A DNA stretch of 64,000 bases from positions 1,922,001 to 1,986,000 of the forward strand of contig NZ_CP051130.1 in assembly GCF_013378055.1 (NCBI RefSeq), in the 5' to 3' direction. Source of the DNA: Parasphingopyxis sp. CP4 (GTDB lineage Bacteria > Pseudomonadota > Alphaproteobacteria > Sphingomonadales > Sphingomonadaceae). Of this stretch, positions 7,650 through 16,364 are shown in pieces. The position numbers and the translations under genes were made by a program. Each line of letters begins with the position of its first letter. Within the stretch, counting starts at the first letter, position 1. Below the pieces are notes generated by a model that was given only the letters and a program-made list of their open reading frames with translations, was not told where the DNA came from and did not search any database.

Positions 7650-7677
7650 AGGGGCTGGCCTTAACGGGCTGGCCCCT
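7650..7677 (+). terminator. Rho-independent-type terminator after dps
   Basis: A hairpin AGGGGC-TGGCC / GGGCTGGCCCCT can form with two G-U pairs and a short loop, followed by a short T run. It lies 25 bp after the dps stop. Confidence 0.55.
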
Positions 7678-7728
7678 TTGCGTTGAGGGGGCCTGCTGGG
7701 ATAGACAGGTACCGAGGGAGAAATCGTC

Positions 7729-8226
7729 ATGCGACTGTTCATCATCTTGGCCTGTCTCGTCATGCCCAGCCAGCTTGCGGCCCAGGATGTGCGATCACTC
7801 GGCGAGGGGACTTCGCAACCGGCAACACTTGATGATGTTGCCTGGCTCGCAGGAGGCTGGGCTGGCACCGGCCTTGGTGGCCAGAGTCACGAAGCATGGC
7901 TACCGCCAATCCATGGACAGATGGCCGGCGTCTTCCACCAGAGCAGCGACAGCGAGCTACTCTTCTATGAGATACTCCAAATCGTCGAACGGAACGGATC
8001 GCTGGTCGTGCGGCTCAAGCATTTCAATCGCGATCTATCCGGCTGGGAAGACAATAGCGCCGAATCCGCGATCGAATTCCCTCTGGTCGCGATCGAAGGC
8101 GAGACCGCTTATTTCTCAGGCCTGACCTACCAACGCGTCGGGGAAACCGGGCTGCACATCCATTTACGCCTCAACAGCAATGGCGAAAGCCGGATCGAGA
8201 CTTTTGAGCTAACCCGTCTCGACTAG
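7729..8226 (+). CDS. Secreted DUF6265-like protein
   Basis: A 165-residue protein with a signal peptide (residues 1-18, cleavage after LAA-Q). The mature part begins with the pattern 'LDDVAWLAGGWAG' and continues with 'MAGVFHQ', 'FYEILQIVE' and 'VVRLKHF', as in the DUF6265 family of exported proteins of unknown function with a lipocalin-like beta-barrel. It ends convergently with the metallophosphoesterase gene, overlapping by 4 bp. GGGAGAA lies before the start. No enzymatic motif is seen. Confidence 0.7.
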   Translation: MRLFIILACLVMPSQLAAQDVRSLGEGTSQPATLDDVAWLAGGWAGTGLGGQSHEAWLPPIHGQMAGVFHQSSDSELLFYEILQIVERNGSLVVRLKHFNRDLSGWEDNSAESAIEFPLVAIEGETAYFSGLTYQRVGETGLHIHLRLNSNGESRIETFELTRLD

Positions 8227-9047
8227 CGTTCCGGGCCCAGCTCGATCACCCAGAAATCCGGGGGCACGCCCAATCGGATCGGCAAAATGCTGGTTCCGAG
8301 CCCAGCTGTGACCACCACAGCCTGGCCCTCATCGTCGATTTGCCCGCAGGCGAACCGTTCTCCGTAGCGCGACGCCGTCGCCAGCCGCCCGATGATCGGC
8401 AGGCTAATCTGGCCGCAATGTGTGTGGCCCGCCGCGACCAACGCAACCGGGTTCGGCAGGTCGGGAACGATATCGGGACTATGGCTGAGCACCACGACCG
8501 GACCGGGAATCTCCGATGCCGTCGCCATCGCGGCATCGACATCTGCATGGCCGGTGAAGTCATCGCCAATACCAACCAGGGCCACCGGACCAGCCGCCAC
8601 CGCTTCATTGTCGAGCAGCACAACACCCGCATCGGGTAGTGCCGCCCGAAACGCCGGGGCATCGCGCCAATGATCATGATTGCCGAGCACCGCGAAGACG
8701 CCATATTCTGCCTCGAGCCCGGCAAGAGGGGTGACTGCCTCGGCGGCAGCATAGCGATGCGTCGAAAGCGCTTTGTCGCTAACGAAATCACCGGCGATCA
8801 ATACAAGATCCGGTTCCAACGCGTTAAGCCTGGTTACAATCCGCTCAAGCCGTTCGGGCGGCATGTCAGGCCCGGCCACATGGATGTCACTTATCAGCAC
8901 AATCCGTATCGGGGCCGCTCCCTCTGGCCAGCCCGCCAAAGTAATCTGTGTGTCCCGCTGAACCGGATCGCTTATCGCGCTCCAATAGGCATAGCCCGTC
9001 ACCGACAGGCCCAGCACGATCAGCACCAAGAAAACGCGTTTCACCAT
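8223..9047 (-). CDS. Membrane-anchored metallophosphoesterase (YaeI-like)
   Basis: This 274-residue protein has one N-terminal transmembrane segment (about residues 4-22) followed by a calcineurin-like phosphoesterase domain. The dinuclear metal motifs are complete and in order: D-x-H in LISDIHVAG, GD in IAGDFVS, GNHD in VLGNHDHW, a mid His in VLSHSP and GHTH in AAGHTHCG. The layout matches YaeI-type phosphodiesterases implicated in lipid phosphoester hydrolysis. It faces the DNA ligase gene across 51 bp. It is not the soluble PdeM endonuclease that accompanies this ligase in other genomes, because of the membrane anchor and motif spacing. Confidence 0.88.
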   Translation of the reverse strand: MVKRVFLVLIVLGLSVTGYAYWSAISDPVQRDTQITLAGWPEGAAPIRIVLISDIHVAGPDMPPERLERIVTRLNALEPDLVLIAGDFVSDKALSTHRYAAAEAVTPLAGLEAEYGVFAVLGNHDHWRDAPAFRAALPDAGVVLLDNEAVAAGPVALVGIGDDFTGHADVDAAMATASEIPGPVVVLSHSPDIVPDLPNPVALVAAGHTHCGQISLPIIGRLATASRYGERFACGQIDDEGQAVVVTAGLGTSILPIRLGVPPDFWVIELGPER

Positions 9048-9098
9048 AACCGTTTCGCCCTAGCGCAGCAGCGCGCGCTTCGCCATGTTGTCACGGCC

Positions 9099-10682
9099 AT
9101 GCAGCGTTTCGCCCATCTTCTTGACCGCCTCGTATATACGCGATCGCGCAATGCCAAGCTGCGGCTGATTGCGAATTATCTGAAAACGACGCCCGACCCA
9201 GATCGCGGCTGGGCACTGGCCGCTCTGACCGGGGCCGTTGATATCCCCGGCGTGAAACGCGCTGCTGTCAGTGCAATCGTCGATGAGCGTGTCGATCCGG
9301 TCCTGTTTCGGATGAGCCGCGATTATGTCGGCGATACGGCCGAGACCGTTTCGCTGATTTGGCCAGGCCGCGAGGCGGATACTAGCACCGCTGAGGATAT
9401 GAATATCTCGGCGGTCGTCGATCGGCTGACCCAGCTTGGAAGGGCCAACGCGCCCGCGGCCCTCGCTGATATGCTCGACAGGCTCGATCCAACCGGCCGC
9501 TATGCGCTGCTGAAACTGGCAATGGGTGGCTTGCGGGTCGGCGTTTCGGCGCGGCTCGCCAAGACCGCCTTCGCCCAGGCGTTCGACCTTGAAGTGGAAG
9601 CGGTCGAAGAGGTGTGGCACGGGCTCAAGCCACCCTATCCCGAACTGTTCCAATGGGGCGAAGGCGGGTCTGCGCCGAATATCGAGAATATTCCGGTGTT
9701 CCGCCCGTTCATGCTCGCCCATCCCCTTGGCGACACGCAGGTGTCGATCGATGACTATGCCGCTGAATGGAAATGGGATGGCATCCGTATCCAGCTGGTT
9801 CATGTGGCTGGCAAAACGCGCCTGTTCAGCCGGACGGGCGACGATATTTCGCACAGCTTTCCCGATGTTGCAGCTGCATTTTGCGAGACCGGCGCATTGG
9901 ACGGCGAGTTGTTGGTACGCGGAGAGGCGCAGGGCGGGCCGGAGGGCGGTGCCGCCAGCTTCAATGCGCTGCAGCAGCGGCTCGGGCGCAAGAAGGTATC
10001 GGCGAAGATGCAGGCGGACTATCCGGCCTTTGTCCGGCTCTATGATATTCTCTTCGATGGCAGCGAGGATCTGCGGGCCCTGCCCTGGCACGCGCGGCGC
10101 GAACGCCTCGAAGCCTTTCATCCACGCCTGCCCACAGATCGCTTTGATCTGTCCGAGCTGATCGATGTCGATAATTTCGAGGCGCTGGCGAAGCTGAGAG
10201 ACGGTGCGCGCGATGCCGCAATCGAAGGGGTCATGCTCAAACGCCGCGACAGCCTCTATCTCGGCGGCCGCAAGACCGGCCATTGGTACAAATGGAAGCG
10301 CGATCCCTTGGTCGTGGATTGTGTGATCATGTACGCGCAGCGTGGATCAGGGAGACGCTCCAGCTTCTATTCCGACTACACTTTCGGATGCTGGACGGAG
10401 GATGGCGAGCTGTATCCGGTCGGCAAAGCCTATTCGGGCTTCTCTGACCAAGAGCTCAAATGGCTGGACCGTTTCGTCCGCACCAACACGCTCAACCGCT
10501 TCGGGCCGGTGCGCGAAATCGAAAAGACGCTGGTCGTCGAGGTTGCCTTTGACTCGGTCCATGAATCGAAACGCCATAAGTCCGGCCTCGCCATGCGCTT
10601 CCCGCGGATCTCTCGCCTGCGCCGCGACAAGCCCGCCGCAGAAGCCGATACGATTGCGGCGTTGCGGGGATTGATCAGCTAG
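9099..10682 (+). CDS. ATP-dependent DNA ligase (cisplatin damage response type)
   Basis: This 527-residue ligase joins nicked DNA with ATP. The N-terminal DNA-binding domain (about 1-200) is followed by the adenylation domain with nucleophile K225 in EWKWDG (motif I), DGELLVRG (motif III), EGVMLKRRD (motif IV) and GHWYKWKRD (motif V). An OB-fold domain completes it. The sequence fits the bacterial family annotated 'cisplatin damage response ATP-dependent DNA ligase'. In other genomes it is linked to a Lhr-like helicase, an exonuclease and PdeM; none is next to it here. The start at 9099 begins the conserved domain; the longer upstream frame overlaps the divergent phosphoesterase gene. Confidence 0.92.
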   Translation: MQRFAHLLDRLVYTRSRNAKLRLIANYLKTTPDPDRGWALAALTGAVDIPGVKRAAVSAIVDERVDPVLFRMSRDYVGDTAETVSLIWPGREADTSTAEDMNISAVVDRLTQLGRANAPAALADMLDRLDPTGRYALLKLAMGGLRVGVSARLAKTAFAQAFDLEVEAVEEVWHGLKPPYPELFQWGEGGSAPNIENIPVFRPFMLAHPLGDTQVSIDDYAAEWKWDGIRIQLVHVAGKTRLFSRTGDDISHSFPDVAAAFCETGALDGELLVRGEAQGGPEGGAASFNALQQRLGRKKVSAKMQADYPAFVRLYDILFDGSEDLRALPWHARRERLEAFHPRLPTDRFDLSELIDVDNFEALAKLRDGARDAAIEGVMLKRRDSLYLGGRKTGHWYKWKRDPLVVDCVIMYAQRGSGRRSSFYSDYTFGCWTEDGELYPVGKAYSGFSDQELKWLDRFVRTNTLNRFGPVREIEKTLVVEVAFDSVHESKRHKSGLAMRFPRISRLRRDKPAAEADTIAALRGLIS

Positions 10683-10690
10683 GTAATAGG

Positions 10691-11527
10691 GTGGCGATGT
10701 CTGCCTTCACTCTCGCCGCATTGCTGATGATCCTGTCGGGCAGCCTGCACGCGACCGTGAATGCAATGATCAAGAGCGGCGGCGATCGCTACCTCCATAC
10801 CGCACTGATGTCGCTGTCGAGCGCGGTGATCGCCGTACCGATCCTGTTTTTCGTGCCTTTGCCAAACGGTGCTTGGGGATGGCTCGGCATCGCGACAGTC
10901 TTTCACCTCATCTATTTCGTGCTGCTTGCCCGGACATTGGATCGCTGCGAACTCTCATCCGCCTATCCGATCTATCGGGGCAGCGCGCCATTGATCACCG
11001 CGCTCGTCACGATCGGACTATTGGGCGAGCCGTCCACACCGCTGGTGTTGATCGGTATTGCGATGATCGGCGGCGGCATATTGCTGATGCTGCAGGGGCG
11101 CCATGCGAGCCGCGAGATCGTGCTGCTGTCGCTCGCCACGGGAGCGATGACAGCCTGCTATACGGTGATCGGGGCCGAAGGGGTGCGCGCCGTCGAGAAC
11201 CCGCTGAGCTTCATTCTCTGGCTGTTCCTGCTGATGGGCATTGGCAATATGATCCTATTGCCGCGCTTCACGACAGCTCGGCTCGGCGATGCGGCAAAGG
11301 CCTATGGCCGCAGCGCTGCTCTCGCCGGGATTCTATCGCTTGGGACATTCGGGCTTGCCCTTTACGCCCTCTCGCTCGGGCCGACGGCTGAGCTTGCCGC
11401 GCTTAGGGAAACCGGAATGATCACCGCAACCGTGATCTCCATCACAGTGTTCGGAGAACGGGTGACTATCAGCCGTATCCTTGCGATGACCGCGATACTG
11501 ATCGGGGCGGTGTTGATTTTACTCTGA
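10691..11527 (+). CDS. DMT-superfamily (EamA) transporter
   Basis: This 278-residue integral membrane protein has about ten hydrophobic segments in two homologous halves, as in EamA/DMT permeases (sugar phosphate, amino acid or small-metabolite exporters). The C-terminal LRETGMITATVISITVFGERVT segment (only parts quoted: LRETG, FGERVT) is a characteristic end-loop pattern of the family. The GTG at 10691 and the ATG at 10697 are both possible starts; the ATG is preceded by AGGGTGG. It lies 8 bp after the ligase stop, so both are probably on one transcript. Substrate unknown. Confidence 0.85.
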   Translation: MAMSAFTLAALLMILSGSLHATVNAMIKSGGDRYLHTALMSLSSAVIAVPILFFVPLPNGAWGWLGIATVFHLIYFVLLARTLDRCELSSAYPIYRGSAPLITALVTIGLLGEPSTPLVLIGIAMIGGGILLMLQGRHASREIVLLSLATGAMTACYTVIGAEGVRAVENPLSFILWLFLLMGIGNMILLPRFTTARLGDAAKAYGRSAALAGILSLGTFGLALYALSLGPTAELAALRETGMITATVISITVFGERVTISRILAMTAILIGAVLILL

Positions 11528-11626
11528 ACCGTTCATCGTCCATACAGAACGGCTCACCGATAGGGGCTGCGGGTCGCATGAAGTTCCAAGGGGCGAAATT
11601 CGCTCGTGACACAGGGAGACATTCCA

Positions 11627-12433
11627 ATGAAGACCCAGATTTCCAAAATCGCTATCGCCGCTGCGCTTGCCGGAGCGCTGCCGGCCGCCGCACTGGCACA
11701 ATCTTCACTTGCGCCAGGGGAGCCCGTTCAAGGCGAGCTCACGCTCGAAAGCGCGCGCGTGTCGAGCAATGTCTATTATCTCGACAATTATGCAGTCAGC
11801 GGCAGAGCCGGTGACCGGATCACGATCGCCATGCAATCCGACGAATTCGATACGCTGCTTGAGATCGGCCAGATGGTGGATGGTGAATTCCAGCAGATCA
11901 GCGTCGATGACGATGGCGGCGATGGCCTGAACTCGCGCCTTGTCTTCACATTCCCGGAGACCGGAGACTATGTGGTTCGTGCCCGGACATTCGGTGCCGA
12001 TGCGACGGGCCCCTATTCGATTGAACTGAGTGAGCTCGGACCGCCACCGCCTCCGCCGCCGCCAATCCGTATTCGTCCCGGCCGCACGGCAAGTGGCGAG
12101 CTGACGACGGACAGCGCAACCTATGAGATGGACGGCTATGGCGGCAATGATCGCCACTATGCATTCTATGAGCTGCGCGGCCGCGAAGGCGATACCCGCG
12201 CGGTGACGCTACGTTCGGACGACTTTGATGCGTTCCTCGAGATCGGAGCGATGTCGCCACTTGGCTTTGCCCTGGTGGATAGCAATGACGATGGCATGGC
12301 CGTCGGCGAGGAAGAATCCCTTGGCCTCGATTCCCGCCTGACAGTCACCTTCCAACGGTCCGGTACATTGATGATCAGGGCCACCACATTGGGCGGTGGA
12401 GCGACCGGCGCTTACACGCTGACAGTCGAGTAA
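11627..12433 (+). CDS. Exported protein with two PPC-like domains
   Basis: A 268-residue secreted protein with a signal peptide (about residues 1-25, ending ALA-Q). Two similar beta-sandwich units follow, separated by an all-proline linker of eight prolines near residue 140. Each unit has the pattern of bacterial pre-peptidase C-terminal (PPC) domains: G-x-L ... Y-x-L ... SDDFD.L.E.G ... DDDG.G..SRL ... G.Y.V..R. These domains normally hang on secreted proteases; here they stand alone. The ATG at 11627 is preceded by AGGGAGA. A terminator follows. It precedes two secreted autotransporter proteases, which is suggestive only. Confidence 0.78.
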   Translation: MKTQISKIAIAAALAGALPAAALAQSSLAPGEPVQGELTLESARVSSNVYYLDNYAVSGRAGDRITIAMQSDEFDTLLEIGQMVDGEFQQISVDDDGGDGLNSRLVFTFPETGDYVVRARTFGADATGPYSIELSELGPPPPPPPPIRIRPGRTASGELTTDSATYEMDGYGGNDRHYAFYELRGREGDTRAVTLRSDDFDAFLEIGAMSPLGFALVDSNDDGMAVGEEESLGLDSRLTVTFQRSGTLMIRATTLGGGATGAYTLTVE

Positions 12434-12452
12434 GATAATCGTCCCGGAATCC

Positions 12453-12490
12453 AAGCCCGGTAGGAGAGAATCCTGCCGGGCTTTTCTTTT
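12453..12490 (+). terminator. Rho-independent terminator
   Basis: Perfect arms AAGCCCGG...CCGGGCTT with an inner TAGGA/TCCTG extension and loop GAGAA, followed by TTTTCTTTT. It closes the PPC-domain gene. The remaining 200 bp to the autotransporter start hold no gene; they contain a GAATC-CATT-GATTC dyad. Confidence 0.72.
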
Positions 12491-12693
12491 GTTTGTAACG
12501 ATTTGAGAGTCGAGTCGCGCGGCAGCGTCTCGTTACGCGCCAATGTTGCAGTGCGAAATTAACCATCAAGAATCCATTGATTCCAAGGACCTGCCATCTT
12601 GGGCCAAAAAAGTCTTGATGAATCCTTAACCGCTGTTCACAAATGAAAAATCAGGGTTTTTTGTTCCGAACTTACACAGGGGGGGGTTCGACA

Positions 12694-15600
12694 ATGTCGA
12701 ATATTTCAAGCCGTATACTTTCACTCGCTACGACCACCGCAGTTGGTGCGCTGGCACTCACGCTGGCAGCGCCAGCCAATGCGATTGTTCCCAACGACAA
12801 TCAGACGCCCGACGATATCGTCGACAATGATGGTGGCGTGAACGGCGTTGGCATGTTTTTCCGCAATGACGGTTTTGTGTGCTCCGGCACATTGATCAAT
12901 CCGCGGACGGTTCTTTTCGCTGCACACTGTGTCAACGATCGCCCCGAAAGCGATTATGACACGGGTGGCGTGATATCATCGGCCTTCTCGTTCGACGTGA
13001 ATGCGCTTCCGGGCTTCCAGGACTGGATCGGCAACGCCTTTGCGTCCAATCCCGAACTGTTCGTCTACAATATCAGCCGGGTCAATTATGATCCGCGCTC
13101 GCTTGCAGATCCCAACGCCTTTGGTTTCCTGGAAGGCGATATCGCGCTCGCAACGCTCGACACGCCGGCATCGGATATCCCGACTTGGGCCTTGCTCTTC
13201 TCGCGCCTCCCCGATCCCGACACGATCGACCCGGTGGATGGCACTGGTTATCACGTCAACATCACTGGCTATGGCCGTTCGGGCAGCGGCACGACCGGCG
13301 CAAGCCAGGGCATCGACTGGCGCCGCCGCGCAGCAGAAAATATGCTGGGCGCGCTGACATCGTTCGATGATCGCAACAACTTCCTGTTCGGCCAGCCATT
13401 TGGCGATCTTCCTAACAACCTTTATCGGCTCGATTTCGATGATCCGAACGCCGCAAATCCGTTCGACTTCAACCTGTACAAGGATGAGCCCCGCGCAAGC
13501 GAAGCAACCACCGCGGGTGGTGACTCGGGCGGACCGCTGATCCTTGATGCGGCTAGCAACGACCTGTCGGACGAAGATCTGGTGATCGGCGTTCTGTCTG
13601 GCGGCAGCCGCTTCTTCGGACCGCAGGTATTTAGCAGCTACGGCACGGAGAGCTTCTATCAGGCGATCTACAATTATTGGGACTATATCGTCGCAACGAG
13701 CCCGTACCGGTATGTTTCCGCTGCAGCGGGAGATCGTAACTGGGATGATCCCAGCCACTGGGTAACCGATCTCGACCCGGCTTTCCGCATCATCAATGGC
13801 GACGGCGAGGTGGTGAATGGACTGCCTGATTTCCTCGGTGCTGGCACCGAAAGTGACGGCCCGGGCTTTGGTGAAGTCTGTTTCGATCCGGTTGGCGCCA
13901 ATCCAGGTGACGGCTGTGGCGATCTTTCAGATGGCACACTGACCCCGCCGGTGCGTGAGAATGCGCCTACAGTGACGGGGGGTGTAACCTCGAGAATCGG
14001 TGTTGCATCGCTTGACGGCTCTGAGCCAGCAGCGGCAGCCGCCGTGGGTCCGGTAAACTCTCCGGCACTTGCGTCTCCGGCTGGGGTTGAAAACGCACCA
14101 AGCGTGTTCTTCCCGACGCCAGTGGGTGCGCCAACGCTCGACAATGGTCTGCCAGGGGCGACGGGTTTCGTTCCGGATAATATCGATCCGGATCCGTCAA
14201 TTGGCCAAGATGGTCGCTATTTCGACGTCACGCTGCGTGAGGCGGGCAGAACCCGCGTTCGCACTGCGCCGACCGTTGATCGGTTGACCCTGCTGGGCGA
14301 TGCGTATCTCCAAATTCGCGAAATCGGCAACTTGACCGTGATCGCCGATTATAACCAAATCGGTGGCCGGCTGCGCGTTGACGGTACCTTGAACACCGGC
14401 GAAGCGCTGGTGATCGACGGTATCATTCGCGGCCGTGGTACGTTCAACCCGACCTTCCTTACGATGGTAGGCGGCAGCCTCCAGCCAGGCGGTTCGGATT
14501 ATCGCACCCTGACAATCCAGGGCGATGTGATCCTGTCTTCGGCCACGAACACAGTGTTCGATCTGGCATTGAACCGGAATGACGCGCTCGCCATTACCGG
14601 CGACAGCGACAATGCTGGCAGCATCGTCCTCGGCGGCAACGCCCGGTTCGTTAATCGCCGAGGGACCTCGGCGCGCGATGGTCAATCCTTTGAGATCATC
14701 ACGACCGACGGTAAGGTTATCGGCGAGTTCGATAACGTCATGACCGCCAATCTTGGTGTATTGGAAGCCAGCCTGGTGTACGGCGACGACAATGTCGTGG
14801 TGAACCTGGATGCCGGTAGCCTTGCCGAGAATCTTGAGGGCGGCAATCCGATGGCCTCGGCCTTTGCAACGGCGCTCGATAGCTTGCGCGGTGGCAGCTA
14901 CACGGATCTCTACAACCTCTATGGCAATATCGACGTGATGAGCGCAGCCAGCCTTACGGCAACGCTGAACAATCTCGCGCCGACGATCGTCAACGAGGCT
15001 CAGGCCGTGAGTGTTGGCCAATATGACATGATGGTCGATGTGGTATCGGATCGTCTGTCGATGCTCGGTACGGGTTCACAGCCAACCGGCACGTTCAGCG
15101 TGGTCGGTGCGCCTGAGATGCTCGGTGTTGCAGCAAGCAACTCCAGTGTATCGCGGGCCGCGGCAACCCAGATGAGCTTTGCCGGACGGGTGGTCTCCAA
15201 TGGCCGCACGCTGGGTACGCTGCCTGACAATATCAGCGGCTTCATCTCGGGTGGTTATGAGAACCGCAGCAGTGCAACGCGCTTTGGCAGCCGTTCGGAC
15301 AATCAGGCCAACTGGCACATTGCCATGGGCCTGGAAGTCGAGGTTGCTGACAATCTGACCGTGGGTGGTGCATCGGCCTTTATCAATGGCCGTACGACGC
15401 TCCAGGGTTCCGAAGCCCGACTGCAGACCAACCAGGCCATGGCCTATGCGTCATACCGCCTCGGTGGCGGCGCATATGTCGCCGGTCTGGGTTCCGCATC
15501 GGTGACCGACATCGAGACGGCACGCTATGCAACGGGCAGCCTTGAAACGGCACGCTTCGGTAACGAAACGCGCGCGCTCAACTATATGGCTGGTGTGGAA

Positions 15601-16059
15601 ACAGGCATGAACATCGGCATCGCCGATGGCTTCGAACTCACGCCGCGGGCCGCTGTTCGCTACAGCCATTCTGAGTTCCAGGGCTATAGTGAAGTGGGAT
15701 CGGAGATCGCACTGTCGATCGATGATATCCGCGAGCAGCGCTTCGAAGGCCGGGTTGGCTTCGCCTTTAGCGGTGAAACCACCGTTGGCGATGGCTGGTC
15801 CCTGCGTCCGCAAATCTCGGCGGACTATGTTCGGGCCATTGGCCAGAGCGAGCGGGACATGACGGTGCGCTTTGCCCAGGCTGGCGGGGTTCCGATCCTG
15901 CTCCCGGGTCTGGCAGCCGACAATCAGTGGACCGAAATGCGCGGCGGGCTTAGCCTGGAGCGCGGCAATGTATCGATCACGACGGCGTTCGAGACCGATA
16001 TCGGCCGTTCCGAACTGCGTGATGATCGCGCAGTCGCGGAGTTCACCTTCCGCTTCTAG
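12694..16059 (+). CDS. Autotransporter serine protease (trypsin-like passenger), copy 1
   Basis: This 1121-residue protein has a signal peptide (residues 1-30, ANA|IVPND), a trypsin-like S1 domain and a C-terminal outer-membrane barrel. The catalytic triad is H78 (LFAAHC), D149 (GDIALATL) and S278 (GGDSGGP). Two to three beta-helix-like stretches (about 480-730) lead into an autotransporter barrel of about 300 residues ending in a terminal Phe, the usual outer-membrane sorting signal. A 60-residue Ala/Pro-rich insertion near residues 410-475 is missing from the neighbouring copy. The ATG at 12694 follows a run of G residues; the upstream in-frame ATG lacks a signal-peptide fit. The protein probably displays or releases a protease at the cell surface. 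The paralogue follows after its terminator. Confidence 0.9.
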   Translation: MSNISSRILSLATTTAVGALALTLAAPANAIVPNDNQTPDDIVDNDGGVNGVGMFFRNDGFVCSGTLINPRTVLFAAHCVNDRPESDYDTGGVISSAFSFDVNALPGFQDWIGNAFASNPELFVYNISRVNYDPRSLADPNAFGFLEGDIALATLDTPASDIPTWALLFSRLPDPDTIDPVDGTGYHVNITGYGRSGSGTTGASQGIDWRRRAAENMLGALTSFDDRNNFLFGQPFGDLPNNLYRLDFDDPNAANPFDFNLYKDEPRASEATTAGGDSGGPLILDAASNDLSDEDLVIGVLSGGSRFFGPQVFSSYGTESFYQAIYNYWDYIVATSPYRYVSAAAGDRNWDDPSHWVTDLDPAFRIINGDGEVVNGLPDFLGAGTESDGPGFGEVCFDPVGANPGDGCGDLSDGTLTPPVRENAPTVTGGVTSRIGVASLDGSEPAAAAAVGPVNSPALASPAGVENAPSVFFPTPVGAPTLDNGLPGATGFVPDNIDPDPSIGQDGRYFDVTLREAGRTRVRTAPTVDRLTLLGDAYLQIREIGNLTVIADYNQIGGRLRVDGTLNTGEALVIDGIIRGRGTFNPTFLTMVGGSLQPGGSDYRTLTIQGDVILSSATNTVFDLALNRNDALAITGDSDNAGSIVLGGNARFVNRRGTSARDGQSFEIITTDGKVIGEFDNVMTANLGVLEASLVYGDDNVVVNLDAGSLAENLEGGNPMASAFATALDSLRGGSYTDLYNLYGNIDVMSAASLTATLNNLAPTIVNEAQAVSVGQYDMMVDVVSDRLSMLGTGSQPTGTFSVVGAPEMLGVAASNSSVSRAAATQMSFAGRVVSNGRTLGTLPDNISGFISGGYENRSSATRFGSRSDNQANWHIAMGLEVEVADNLTVGGASAFINGRTTLQGSEARLQTNQAMAYASYRLGGGAYVAGLGSASVTDIETARYATGSLETARFGNETRALNYMAGVETGMNIGIADGFELTPRAAVRYSHSEFQGYSEVGSEIALSIDDIREQRFEGRVGFAFSGETTVGDGWSLRPQISADYVRAIGQSERDMTVRFAQAGGVPILLPGLAADNQWTEMRGGLSLERGNVSITTAFETDIGRSELRDDRAVAEFTFRF

Positions 16060-16076
16060 GCAACGCTGCCACACAA

Positions 16077-16116
16077 AAGGGGGCCCCCAGCCAATCCGGC
16101 CGGGGGCCCTTTTTTT
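16077..16116 (+). terminator. Rho-independent terminator of autotransporter copy 1
   Basis: A 12-bp GC stem (GGGCCCCC-A-GCC / GGCCGGGGGCCC, one mismatch), loop AATCC, followed by seven T. The loop and right arm are the same as in the terminator after copy 2, so the duplication included the terminator. Confidence 0.88.
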
Positions 16117-16174
16117 GTGCGCGCTCCAGCAACGCGATGGGCCGGCACGAGGCACCCCAATCGTCAATTGCAGT

Positions 16175-16224
16175 GAAAATATCAGGCTCGCTTCATACAC
16201 GGTCTGCCGAGAATCGATATTTTC
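16175..16224. promoter_or_regulatory. GAAAATATC inverted repeat upstream of autotransporter copy 2
   Basis: A perfect 9-bp inverted repeat, GAAAATATC at 16175-16183 and GATATTTTC at 16216-16224, spaced by 32 bp, about 140 bp before the second protease gene. It could be a regulator site. The rest of the 305-bp gap (16060-16364) holds the terminator and no gene. Confidence 0.3.
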
Positions 16225-16364
16225 TCAGGCCAATCCGGTGGTAGGTCCGGCTTCGCCGCATTTCTTGGCACCCGATCATGCTGTTAAAGAAAGATAAATC
16301 TTGATTGTTGGGGCATTTTGAACCTCACCAGATCTATAGTTCGGCTGAACAAGGGGAAACCGTA

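Noticed and set aside
8670-9098. N-terminal extension of the DNA ligase frame by 143 codons
   Set aside because: It overlaps the divergent metallophosphoesterase gene and has no ligase homology; the ATG at 9099 starts the conserved domain.
9060-10283. 407-codon frame on the minus strand across the ligase
   Set aside because: It is a GC-driven shadow frame opposite a clear ligase with all catalytic motifs.
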